Of a stretch of DNA of 64,000 bases, positions 52,828 through 64,000 are shown in pieces. The translations under genes and the position numbers were made by a program. Below the pieces are notes generated by a model. That model was not told the DNA's origin and searched no databases. It saw only the letters and a program-made list of their open reading frames with translations. This stretch comes from Amblyomma americanum (lineage: Eukaryota; Arthropoda; Arachnida; Ixodida; Ixodidae). Location of the stretch: the NCBI RefSeq assembly GCF_052857255.1, contig NC_135500.1, positions 53,283,272-53,347,271 of the forward strand. The letters run 5' to 3'. How positions within the stretch are numbered: the stretch's first letter is position 1; each line of letters opens with the position of its first letter.

Positions 52828-53121
52828 TCGCGGCCAGACTGGCCGCTTCTGACCGCGCGGGTAGTTGTTGTGTTTGTTAGCCTACCAAAAGATGGCACAT
52901 ACCCACACTGGGGGATCGGCCAAGAATCGGGTGGCTATTCAACTGAACGCAGTTAACAAAAAGGAAAAGCACGTGGGAGCGCAACACCGGTGAATTTTTC
53001 GTCATGAACAGAAAAGGAATGAGAGTTTTGATTTTAAAATTTTAAGAATAATAATAGAGGGATTAAATAATAATGATTTAGTCAAAATGTAATAATTGAT
53101 AGAAAAGAAAAGTTTGAACAC

Positions 53122-53676
53122 TTAGCAGGGCAGTCGGTGAGAGTCTATCAGGAAATTTAGAACAGCGGTACAAACAGATCTGTGGCTAAACCCAAATGTG
53201 GTGGCGCCAAATGATAGCAAGAGCGGGCTGCTCAAACTAAGGCCAAGATGCTGCAAGGGCTCCTCCAGCAACCTTTTTCTCAGAGAGTTGAATCGGCGAC
53301 AATACAGCCAAAAATGTTCTATAGATTCAGGCTCACGGCAAAATGCACAAAATGGAGAGAGCGCCAAACCCGACTTGTGTAAATAGAAATTTAGACGCCA
53401 GCGCAGCCTCGTCAGTGATACTTCAAGCTGCCGAGAGCAACAAATTTTCCTGTTCCAATAATATTCAAGGTGCTCATAATCCGCCGATGTTAAAAGTGAT
53501 GTGTCTTGCGTGCTTAAAAACGCACGTCGCAGAAATCTAGATGCTGTAATATAGGCTGTAGCCGGGATGATTGGCAACACGGGGCCGCTGAGGGAAGCCT
53601 TTGCGAGATTATCAGCAATCTCATTTACTGTCACACTGCTGTGACCGGGAACCCATACTAAATGAACAAGGCTCAA
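53122..53676 (-). CDS. LINE ORF2: RNase H end and C-terminal domain
   Basis: 184 codons: HLVWVPGHSSVTVNEIADNL (last RNase H block, with HSS and NEIAD), a helical region, then FCAFCREPESIEHFWLYC (C-x2-C-x8-H-x4-C), the C-terminal motif of I/Jockey-type ORF2. It ends at HRLPC and the 3' UTR. A stop divides it from the RNase H start at 53904-53695. Confidence 0.82.
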   Translation of the reverse strand: MSLVHLVWVPGHSSVTVNEIADNLAKASLSGPVLPIIPATAYITASRFLRRAFLSTQDTSLLTSADYEHLEYYWNRKICCSRQLEVSLTRLRWRLNFYLHKSGLALSPFCAFCREPESIEHFWLYCRRFNSLRKRLLEEPLQHLGLSLSSPLLLSFGATTFGFSHRSVCTAVLNFLIDSHRLPC

Positions 53677-53694
53677 ATGCGGAGAAAGTAGGGA

Positions 53695-53904
53695 TTAGAA
53701 AGTTGTTAAAATGGGACCGTCCACATGTGCAGCGAGGGACGAACACAAAGATAAAGAATCAGAAATTACTTCAACTGCTGTAATAGAGGGGTCTAGCTTG
53801 CGTAGAGCAAGTACAACTGCTGTAAACTCTGCTTGAAAAATAGGGGTGAAATCTGGAAGGCGCAGTGAAAAAAACCAGTCTAAATGCGAGCAAAATATTC
53901 CCAC
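53695..53904 (-). pseudogene. LINE RNase H, first part
   Basis: FTPIFQAEFTAVVLALRKL (Glu) and VEVISDSLSLCSSL (Asp) are RNase H blocks. The first Asp strand, TDASQCNEKACVG (about 53935), is just upstream in the same reading. A TAA after HVDGPILTTF ends the piece. Confidence 0.78.
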
Positions 53905-54235
53905 ACATGCTTTTTCATTGCATTGCGATGCATCAGTGGCTATTGCTATATCTGTAGGTAGGGTCCTCAGATGATCTTCTAGAAGACCATTTAGAATACT
54001 CGGTGGCTAAAGTTTTGCATTCTTTGGTAATATGTCGTCGAAAACAATGTGAATAGCGGGCCCATTGCGAAAGCAGGAAGGATATCATAAATGTTTACAT
54101 CTAAAGGCTGAATAATCTTTGCACAAACACTACCTGAGAGGAATTGAAACGAGGCCAGGGGACACCAAAAAAGGAGGTCGGCTGAGAACAGAAAATGCTT
54201 TGGGAACGGTGGAAATAGGATTCATAGATCCTGAG

Positions 54236-55255
54236 CTAAGTTTGCACAGTTAAAAATTGAAGTCGTGATAAGAGAGACGTAATGCGGGCTTCAAGGTACA
54301 GCACATTGATAGCCACAAATTTTGGAAGGCCGAGGCACATGCGAAGTGCTTCCCTCTCTAAAAGGACGAGAGGGCGAAGTTTATATGTAGCCGAGCCTGA
54401 AAACAACACTGATCCAAATTCTAAAATTGGCCTGACATACACAGTGTCGATCATTAATAGCGCATCTCTGCGCATGCCGTACCGGTGATGGCATAATCTC
54501 CGTAACATGCCCACGGCACGAGCCCCTTTCGCCGCGACATGGTCAATGTGAGGTCGCCAGGTGAGCTTGTTGTCATAAATGACCCCTAGGTATTTTAGGG
54601 ATTGAACCTGTGGTGTTATTTTTAACTGGCAAGTGAGAGAGACCACTACAGGAGTGAATAGAGGGAAAACAAGAGTGGCGCACTTGCCAACATTTAACTT
54701 CAGGAGTAATGCACTCAACCAGTGCTCAAGTGCATTCCAATATGACTGCAACAGACCATACAGAGAATGTATATCCGGCGCAGCAGCAAAAAACGCAATG
54801 TCGTCCGCATAGACGTAAGTGTGTACATGGCGGTGTAGAGGAATTGAGCTCAACAGAATATTAAAGAGCACAGGAGAAAGAACAGCTCCTTGTGGTACAC
54901 CTCGCGTTTGTCTGTACCTCTCTGAATGAACACCATTATGGACGCAAAAGAATTCCCTGTTATAAAAAAATGCAGATATCCATGCAACTATATAATCTGG
55001 AAATTGAAGAGACTGTAGCCTATGTATCAGGATGGGGTGTTCTACACTGTCGTAAGCTTTGGCGACGTCTAACGTAACCAAAGCCACGACCAGGCGTTGA
55101 CGACGAGCAAGGAGAATGCTGCTCTCAAGATCAGAATGTACATTCCATATCGAACACCGTGGCCGGAAGCCGAGTTGGCACGGGCTGAGTATAGTTTTGC
55201 GGTCCACAATGGCTGACACCCGAATTAGTAACACCCTTTCTATCAACTTTACCAC
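54236..55255 (-). CDS. LINE reverse transcriptase, main part
   Basis: 339 open codons: LSPCQLGFRPRCSIWNVHS, ALVTLDVAKAYDSVEHPIL (catalytic Asp block), TRGVPQGAVLSPVLFNILL, YVYADDIAFFAAA (catalytic YADD), LKYLGVIYDNKLTW. The upstream frame (55259-56044) is in the same phase and separated only by one TAA at 55259-55261 directly after NLRPISLI. So the RT carries a single nonsense codon and is otherwise complete. Confidence 0.88.
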   Translation of the reverse strand: MVKLIERVLLIRVSAIVDRKTILSPCQLGFRPRCSIWNVHSDLESSILLARRQRLVVALVTLDVAKAYDSVEHPILIHRLQSLQFPDYIVAWISAFFYNREFFCVHNGVHSERYRQTRGVPQGAVLSPVLFNILLSSIPLHRHVHTYVYADDIAFFAAAPDIHSLYGLLQSYWNALEHWLSALLLKLNVGKCATLVFPLFTPVVVSLTCQLKITPQVQSLKYLGVIYDNKLTWRPHIDHVAAKGARAVGMLRRLCHHRYGMRRDALLMIDTVYVRPILEFGSVLFSGSATYKLRPLVLLEREALRMCLGLPKFVAINVLYLEARITSLLSRLQFLTVQT

Positions 55256-55258
55256 GTT

Positions 55259-56044
55259 TTATATTAAAGAAATTGGCCTAAGATTATCCCATTCATAGCC
55301 TCCACCCTGATTTTTAAGTAAACGGATCACCTTGGACAGCTTCCACTCAGAAGGTATCCAAGCGTGTTTGAGAGAGTAGTTTATTACGTGCAATAAGGAG
55401 TTGGGAGACTCTTCAAATGGAATCTTGAGCATCTTTGTAGTAACACCATCAGGACCAGGAGAAGCAGCTGGCAATCTCTGGACAACTTGTGAAAGCTCTT
55501 TTGGCACGACTTGTGCAAACAACAATGGGCGCAAAGGTAGTAAAGACGAGAACCGCTTTTGCAGGCCTGTGGCAATTAATTCAACCGCCTGGATAGCTTC
55601 TACAGGTGACATAACTAATGACTGAAAATTATGAGAGGACATGAGCTGTTTCCTAGACCATAGAAAACCGAATAGTGCACGTCGGTTGCCCGCCTTTGAA
55701 AAATAATCGAAGTGTTCTGAGTTATATTTTTCCTTCGCGCGAGAAACTGTGCGTTTAAAGGTGGCTGCAATAAATTTATAATCACTCCAGTTATTCAGGC
55801 ATTGGTTATGAAGAAGCTTTTTCCATCCTGCCTTCCTCCGGCTGTAATCTCTTGTACAGTCCGCATTCCACCAGTTAAAAGAATTCCCTTTTGTTGGCCT
55901 CACCAGGAACTCCGACTTTTTACGGCTTTCCTCTATAGCCAGACATATGCTTGCTGACTGGTGGACCTCGGCGATGTTAGACACTGAACCAAGGGCAGAG
56001 CGCAACGCCGTCTGAAATCTGTCATAATTTACATGTGACCGCAA
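55259..56044 (-). CDS. LINE ORF2 linker and RT start
   Basis: 261 codons: KGNSFNWWNADCTRDYSRRK (linker typical of I/Jockey elements), RALFGFLWSRKQLM, AASPGPDGVTTKML, WKLSKVIRLLKNQGG and WDNLRPISLI, i.e. RT blocks 0-2. It ends at a premature TAA. At its 5' end a frameshift near 56105 breaks the HLSDHIPIHFDI endonuclease block. Confidence 0.82.
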   Translation of the reverse strand: MRSHVNYDRFQTALRSALGSVSNIAEVHQSASICLAIEESRKKSEFLVRPTKGNSFNWWNADCTRDYSRRKAGWKKLLHNQCLNNWSDYKFIAATFKRTVSRAKEKYNSEHFDYFSKAGNRRALFGFLWSRKQLMSSHNFQSLVMSPVEAIQAVELIATGLQKRFSSLLPLRPLLFAQVVPKELSQVVQRLPAASPGPDGVTTKMLKIPFEESPNSLLHVINYSLKHAWIPSEWKLSKVIRLLKNQGGGYEWDNLRPISLI

Positions 56045-56708
56045 CTGAGAAGACGCCGGAGTAACACGACATATGATATCAAAATGAATAGGTATATGGT
56101 CACTGAGGTGCCGCTATCAACAGTCGACCAATTCGTTACGCCAATTCCAGGGCTAATGAACGTGAGATCTAAAACAGATTGAGTGTGTGAGCGAAGATAA
56201 GTGGCCGATCCTGTATTTAAGCACATCAGGTTGGGATCAGAAACCCAGTCCCAAAGGCGCTTGCCGCATGTATTAGTCCTAAAACCCCACGATACATGGT
56301 GAGAATTGAAGTCCCCAGCCACGAGAACTGGCTTTTTCAGTTAGCGAGTAACGAGTCCAGAGGTCTAACATCCTGGACTCCATTGGGGAAATAACAATTT
56401 GCATTTGAAAATGGAGAGCACCCAGGAAGTACAAAGTCTAGTGCCAAAATCTCACAGTCAGGAGACATTTGTTGAAAAGATACCATAGCCCTGTGGCAAA
56501 ATTTTGAAGAGACTAAAGTTAGTAAACCCCCGCCTCTTGACTGGCGGTCTAAACGAAATGACCGGTAATTTTTGATATGAAAATGTTTGTCGGTTGAAAG
56601 CCACGTTTCTTGCAGAATTATGACATCAGGATTAAGCTGGGTAGAAAGGCAGTGTAAATCTGTGGAAGCGGAAAGAATAGAGCGACAGTTCCACTGCAGA
56701 ACTCGCAA
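56029..56708 (-). pseudogene. LINE apurinic-type endonuclease, frameshifted
   Basis: Frame at 56708-56337: MRVLQWNCRSILSA (Asn block), DVIILQETWLS (catalytic Glu), SFRLDRQSRGGGLLTLV. Frame at 56322-56029: MAGDFNSHHVSWGFR (GDFN block), LDLTFIS, then a shift before LSDHIPIH (SDH block). Two frameshifts and a stop near 56337 divide it; all conserved blocks are still visible. Confidence 0.82.
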
Positions 56709-56713
56709 CGACG

Positions 56714-57193
56714 CTATGGCTGCGAAAGTCTAGCAGCAGCAACTGCCTGCTCCAAAATGGTATCCTTGGGTTTAGTGCCAAGCTGCTGCGTCTTTGATTT
56801 GGGCTGGGTGTCTAGAGAAGACAACGAATGAGACATGGGGGACCCGCTGCGCTTAAGAAGCCGCGCCTCAGGCTCCACCGTCTCGGAATCATAAATTATA
56901 CCAACATCCCCCGAAGTACACGAGGTAGGTACAGCGGAAGGGACAGAAGTTTGTTCCTGGGGCTGTGATGCTACTGGAATTGGAGACCGGATAAGAGGAG
57001 AGGGAATTGCTGTCGAAAGAGGTGCCAAACTGGCCTGCACGGCATGTGTAAGCTGAGTCGCTAGAACGTTTGTAAGGCACTCCGACACACTTGCGACAAT
57101 CTTTTCCACCATTTTAGACATCGAAGCCTCCACAGCAGCCGCAATTGCCTGGGACAGCGTTGAGTCTAACATGACACCTTGCCGAGCGGTCAC
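56714..57193 (-). CDS. LINE ORF1 C-terminal part
   Basis: 159 open codons with an N-terminal helical stretch (AIAAAVEASMSKMVEKIVAS) and a Pro/Ser/Gln-rich tail. It follows the zinc-knuckle frame after a stop near 57261 and a short gap, so it may be the C-terminal half of ORF1. No enzymatic motif. Confidence 0.6.
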   Translation of the reverse strand: MTARQGVMLDSTLSQAIAAAVEASMSKMVEKIVASVSECLTNVLATQLTHAVQASLAPLSTAIPSPLIRSPIPVASQPQEQTSVPSAVPTSCTSGDVGIIYDSETVEPEARLLKRSGSPMSHSLSSLDTQPKSKTQQLGTKPKDTILEQAVAAARLSQP

Positions 57194-57260
57194 ACCGGCA
57201 TAACCGTGGGCACGTTCTTTGACCTCTGTAATAGCGTCACGGCGCGAACAGCGTTTCCTG

Positions 57261-58019
57261 TCAATTATCTCCAGAATTTGGATTTACTGAGCTCGAGATG
57301 GACAATTTGAGCAGTTTGCAGAGTGAGCAACACTTCTGTTTCTTCTCAGCGCAGGTGCTCCTTGGATGAACATCCCCACAGTTGCAACACCTCAAGTTGG
57401 ATTTGCAACCGCCGGCGCTATGTCCATAGCGCCAGCAGTTGTTACACTGCAGAGGCCGAGATGATAGCGGGTCTACCCGAAAAATTAGAGGCCATGCCTT
57501 GATTTCAGAGGAGCAGGAAGTGCCGGCAAAGGTAGCAATAACTGATTCAGTGGGCATCCGCAAGTTGTTTACAACCCGGCTACAGCGGTGCACAGCAACA
57601 GCCCCTGCAGCCGACAGAAGCTCAAGAGTCTCTGCCGGAGACAGAGAATAGTCTACGCCTCGTACAATACCTTTCGTGCACACCAGATGTGAACGGATGA
57701 AGGAACTTACCCAAAGGGAGGCAAAGGATGAGGAGTTTATCAAATCTCTTACACAGGCGAGGTCTGGCGATCTGCACAGAATCCCGCCGCGTCCAAACTG
57801 GCGTACCTTTGAGACTGACTCATAATGAGAAGTCGCCGACTGGAGAGCAGCCCGAACAGCACCAGGGTTCTTCATCTTGATTGCACCACCATCTTTAGGC
57901 ACCAGGGCGACAGGGATACTGCCGACACCACTGCGTAAAAAAGCTTCCAACGGTAGGAGATCAGTGGACTGAGAAGCCGACCAGAGGGAGCTCCCCTGGC
58001 CGGGAGACTGGGTGGACAT
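57261..58019 (-). CDS. LINE ORF1 with CCHC zinc knuckles
   Basis: 252 codons from the 5' UTR side. An RNA-binding-like domain (RQFGRGGILCRSPD, VDYSLSPAETLELLSAAG) is followed by the knuckles CNNCWRYGHSAGGC (C-x2-C-x4-H-x4-C) and CCNCGDVHPRSTC, and a third Cys group (CCSLC). Such ORF1 proteins bind element RNA. The frame is intact to the TAA after NSGDN. Start at the first codon after a GC-rich 5' UTR. Confidence 0.85.
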   Translation of the reverse strand: MSTQSPGQGSSLWSASQSTDLLPLEAFLRSGVGSIPVALVPKDGGAIKMKNPGAVRAALQSATSHYESVSKVRQFGRGGILCRSPDLACVRDLINSSSFASLWVSSFIRSHLVCTKGIVRGVDYSLSPAETLELLSAAGAVAVHRCSRVVNNLRMPTESVIATFAGTSCSSEIKAWPLIFRVDPLSSRPLQCNNCWRYGHSAGGCKSNLRCCNCGDVHPRSTCAEKKQKCCSLCKLLKLSISSSVNPNSGDN

Positions 58020-58332
58020 AGCCCGGGCTTACTGCCTTACCGCGCAAAGACGCAGAGAGGAAATGCCCCAACCAGCCACCCGAAACATAGCCGATCGTTC
58101 CCAGCAGAGCAGAGCAGAGCGGCACCGCAGAGCAGAGCCGGGGCGGATGCACCGGCGACAGGCGTCAGCAGCAAAATGGCGACCGCCGACAATTTGCTCT
58201 TCTTCTATCTTCAGTCTTCTATCTTCTATCTTCTAGCTTTAATGGCGACAGCAGAACAGGCACGCGTGAAGAACAGTTAGTGTGAGCACTTTATGCGCTT
58301 TCGTCGTCGTCTCCTCTCTGGCTGCGACTTCA

Positions 58333-58441
58333 TCCTCTTTTCATGCACTGTACATTCCCATCGTCATCGCTTGGTGCTGTTCGCTGGGAGCACGTCTTTG
58401 CCAGTGGGCTGGAATAAACGTCTCTCTTGAAGTCTTCCCTT

Positions 58442-58442
<1 letters not shown>
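58333..58442 (+). repeat. gypsy 3' LTR, end part
   Basis: CCTCTTTTCATGCACTGTAC to GTCTTCCCTT matches 47877-47990. The preceding segment (about 58240-58332) with TGCGCTTTCGTCGTCGTC also belongs to the LTR. It supports insertion of the LINE into this LTR. Confidence 0.75.

Positions 58443-58445
<3 letters not shown>

Positions 58446-58528
<83 letters not shown>
58446..58528. repeat. TA microsatellite
   Basis: About 40 TA units between the gypsy LTR end and the end of the minus-strand gypsy element. Confidence 0.98.
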
Positions 58529-58531
<3 letters not shown>

Positions 58532-58676
58532 GTAACGTGCAACGCGAAGAAGGAGAACCTCCGGAGCCGAGACGGAAAACTGCTGCGGCTGTACCTAACG
58601 TGCCTGAGCGCGCGCGAGAGAGAACCATCTTCTTCCTGTACGAATGCGGGCACTTCTACTTCGACAGTGGCGCGTA

Positions 58677-59072
58677 TCACTGCCCCCCTCTTCTGGAGCA
58701 TTGCCACAATGCGGCTAGGAGGGAAATGTCAGCGAAAACACAGCCGCAGTGAACCGCTGTTCGGTCAGGTAGACTGTCGTGGTAAGGCTTCATGCGAACA
58801 ATGTGCACGACTTCAGCACGGTACGACCGGCGCAATGAGCAAGTCGCCTGGGCGGGAGAAACTGCATACCTCACATCACTAATGCGGCACTCTACTTCGT
58901 AAGAGCCGATGTATCTGCGCAGCAACTTTTCAGAAAGGCCGCGGCGATGAACAGTTGTCCAAACCCACACCAAGTCGCCAGGCGCGTAACTGACGAAGCG
59001 GCGTCCGAGGTTGTGCCTAGCGGCGCCAGTCTCCTGTTGACGGTTAATTCGCAGGCGTGTCAATCGCTGCAC
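58677..59072 (-). CDS. gypsy pol C-terminal domain (minus element)
   Basis: 131 codons: RRFVSYAPGDLVWVWTTV, GLSEKLLRRYIGSYEV, EVVHIVRMKPYHD. GDLV and KLLxRYxGPY are the end-domain blocks of gypsy integrases. The tail (CGCVFADISLLAALWQC) runs into the LTR. Confidence 0.75.
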   Translation of the reverse strand: MQRLTRLRINRQQETGAARHNLGRRFVSYAPGDLVWVWTTVHRRGLSEKLLRRYIGSYEVECRISDVRYAVSPAQATCSLRRSYRAEVVHIVRMKPYHDSLPDRTAVHCGCVFADISLLAALWQCSRRGGQ

Positions 59073-59265
59073 TTCCTCAACACGCTGAATGAAGGTGTCT
59101 ACGTCGATTTAAGCGTCAGGGTCGCAGAAGGGGTCAACAGGCAACATAGCATCCAACGGAGTGGTCACTTGATGACCGAAGACAATTAAGCTGAAAAGGA
59201 GTTCGTCGCATTGTCTCCTGCAGGGCGGTGTTGTACGCAAGCGTTACGTACGGTAGAATGGTGTC

Positions 59266-60135
59266 TCATGTTCGATGATCGACGTAAACATACGTAGAAA
59301 GCATGTCGACTATGTGCGGGTGAGTCGCTCTACCAAACCGTTTTGTCAGTGGGTGATAGGCCGTAGCATGTCGAAGGCTGGTGTGCGTCAGAGTCATCAC
59401 GGACTGGATTAAGCGGGCAGTGAAAGCAGTCCCCCTGACAGTAACAACAATGGCGGTGGCTCCATGACGCAAGACAATGTTGTGGACGAAGAACTGCGCC
59501 ACTACAGCAGCAGTGCCTTTGACAAGAGACGTGGTCTCAGCGTACCGTGTCAGGTAGTCGGTAGCAACGACGATCCAAAGTTTTCGAGACGAAGACTACA
59601 GAAAAGGACCACGGAGCTCCATGCCGACTTAATGAAAAGGTGTCTTCGGTGGATCGACGGGGTGAAGAAATCCGGCTGGTTTTAACGAAGGAGACTTCCC
59701 ACGTTGGCAGTCAGGACATGTTTTTATGCAGACTCGCCCCGATGGGAGTAACCTGGGCCAATAATAATTTTGTTTAATCCGCGCGAATGTACGACTTTCT
59801 ACGAGACGGACGGCGGAGGGTGCATCATGAGAGGCACTCAAAATCTATGGCCGAAACTGTGATGGTACGACAAGCAGGAAAGCTTTTCTGTTGCTGGAAA
59901 AGTTGCGCTTGTAGAGAACACCAGACTGTAAAGCGAAGGTGAGGAGCCCACGACGAAAACCACGCGGAATGCGAGCATTGACGCCTTCGAGGTAATCGAT
60001 GAGCGGCGCGAACTCCGTGTCCGCCCGCGTAAGCTGCACCATTTGGGTGGTACTAACAGCGCCCAGGAAAGCAAAAATCATTGGAGGGTTCTTTGGGACC
60101 GATTGGGATATGCGTGGGTGGCAAACAGTCCGCAT
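59266..60135 (-). pseudogene. gypsy integrase (minus element), frameshifted
   Basis: Pieces: VNARIPRGFRRGLLTFALQ and VLYKRNFSSNRKAFLLVVP (linker, 60135-59845), HDAPSAVRLVESRTFARI and TCPDCQRGKS (HHCC region, 59841-59629; the first His pair is partly lost), FVHNIVLRHGATAIVVTVRG (59502, where SDRG is changed to VRG) and ATAYHPLTKRFGRA (59340; family YHPQTNGLxER). The changed second Asp and frameshifts imply loss of function. Confidence 0.75.
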
Positions 60136-60149
60136 CCTGATGTTTACAG

Positions 60150-63628
<3,479 letters not shown>

Positions 63629-63639
63629 AACTTTTCTAC

Positions 63640-64000
63640 TTGGGAGTAGAAAACATGAGACGGCAGCGGTCTTTTCAGGGTCCGTGTGAACACTTTGTGC
63701 GCTAACAACGTGATCAAGAAGCGATTTGCCTCAAAGCCAAAATTTCATTTCTCGAAATACAATAGCATCGTCCAGGTACACCAGGCAGGACTGCCACTTC
63801 AAGCCGGAGGGAACGGTGTCCATCATTTCTTGGAACGTGGCCGGTGTTGAGCACCGACCAAATGGGAGCACCTTAACCTCATAGAGACCGTCGGGCGTCA
63901 CGAAAGCCGTCGTCTCTCAGTTTCTCTCGTCCACTTCGATTTGCCAGTACCCGCTTTAAAAATCTTATGACGAGAAGTGTCGGGTGTCGCGCAATCGGTC
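63640..64000 (-). pseudogene. gypsy reverse transcriptase (minus element), edge fragment
   Basis: GYWQIEVDER, TAFVTPDGLYEVKVLPFG, TPATFQEMMDTVPSGLKW and CLVYLDDAIVF (63775-63740; YLDD intact) are RT blocks 4-5. A stop lies in DER-N-ETT and another after FWL. Truncated by the window edge. Confidence 0.8.

Larger units (their letters stand above)
52885..58240 (-). mobile_element. near-full-length I-clade LINE
   Basis: Minus strand: 5' UTR (about 58240-58020, with a GAGCA repeat), ORF1 with zinc knuckles (58019-57261), a second small frame (57193-56714), endonuclease (56708-56029), linker and RT (56044-54236), RNase H (about 53930-53600) and a zinc-like end (53400-53300). The 3' end is near 52885 (TGGCACATACCCACACTGGG region). 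It lies between two halves of a gypsy 3' LTR. Only a few stops and frameshifts separate the parts. Confidence 0.8.

Overview
This window looks like repeat-rich nuclear DNA from an arthropod, most probably an ixodid tick. The main evidence is a set of tRNA-derived SINEs that resemble the Ruka-type SINEs of ticks. They occur alongside I-clade LINEs carrying RNase H and CCHC domains, a CR1-type LINE, Ty3/gypsy elements, Penelope-like elements (PLEs), mariner-type fossils and very long TA and CA/TG microsatellites. I found no convincing host protein gene, no prokaryotic operon, no rRNA gene and no CRISPR array. Almost every open frame belongs to a transposable element, and most are broken. The species assignment is an inference.

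Layout. 1-3.1 kb: decayed I-clade LINE (+) split by a SINE. 3.5-5.0 kb: SINE pieces, a hairpin with a hammerhead-like core, and a TA tract. 5.36-9.77 kb: LTR element with paired LTRs, whose integrase lies before the RT lead-in and which has no RT. 10.0-11.5 kb: LINE ORF1 remnant (-). 13.1-14.2 kb: GIY-YIG end of an old PLE. 14.26-15.26 kb: mariner-like transposase with a 198-bp insertion. 16.7-20.9 kb: SINEs and LINE 3' fragments. 21.1-33.4 kb: two Penelope-like copies head to head. The minus copy is split by a LINE, which itself carries a TA-flanked MITE. The plus copy encodes an SGNH-hydrolase-like domain in frame with the RT. 33.4-35.2 kb: TG and TA tracts and a palindromic array of five tRNA-like sequences. 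35.2-37.1 kb: two long foldback elements. 37.4-38.9 kb: gypsy integrase fossil (-). 38.9-47.3 kb: LINE (+) hosting a gypsy gag-protease fossil and a SINE, which in turn hosts a second RT-less LTR element (-). 47.4-58.4 kb: near-complete gypsy element (+) whose 3' LTR appears to be split by a near-complete I-clade LINE (-). 58.5-64 kb: another gypsy element (-) split by a CR1-type LINE (-) with an intact 857-codon frame.

The nested insertions give a relative chronology: hosts are older than their guests. The youngest-looking element is the CR1-type LINE at 60.7-63.6 kb. The most unusual material is the SGNH-RT-GIY-YIG Penelope unit with ribozyme-like terminal motifs, and the tRNA-like/TA palindromic array. 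All protein identifications come from reading motifs by eye; no database search was run.
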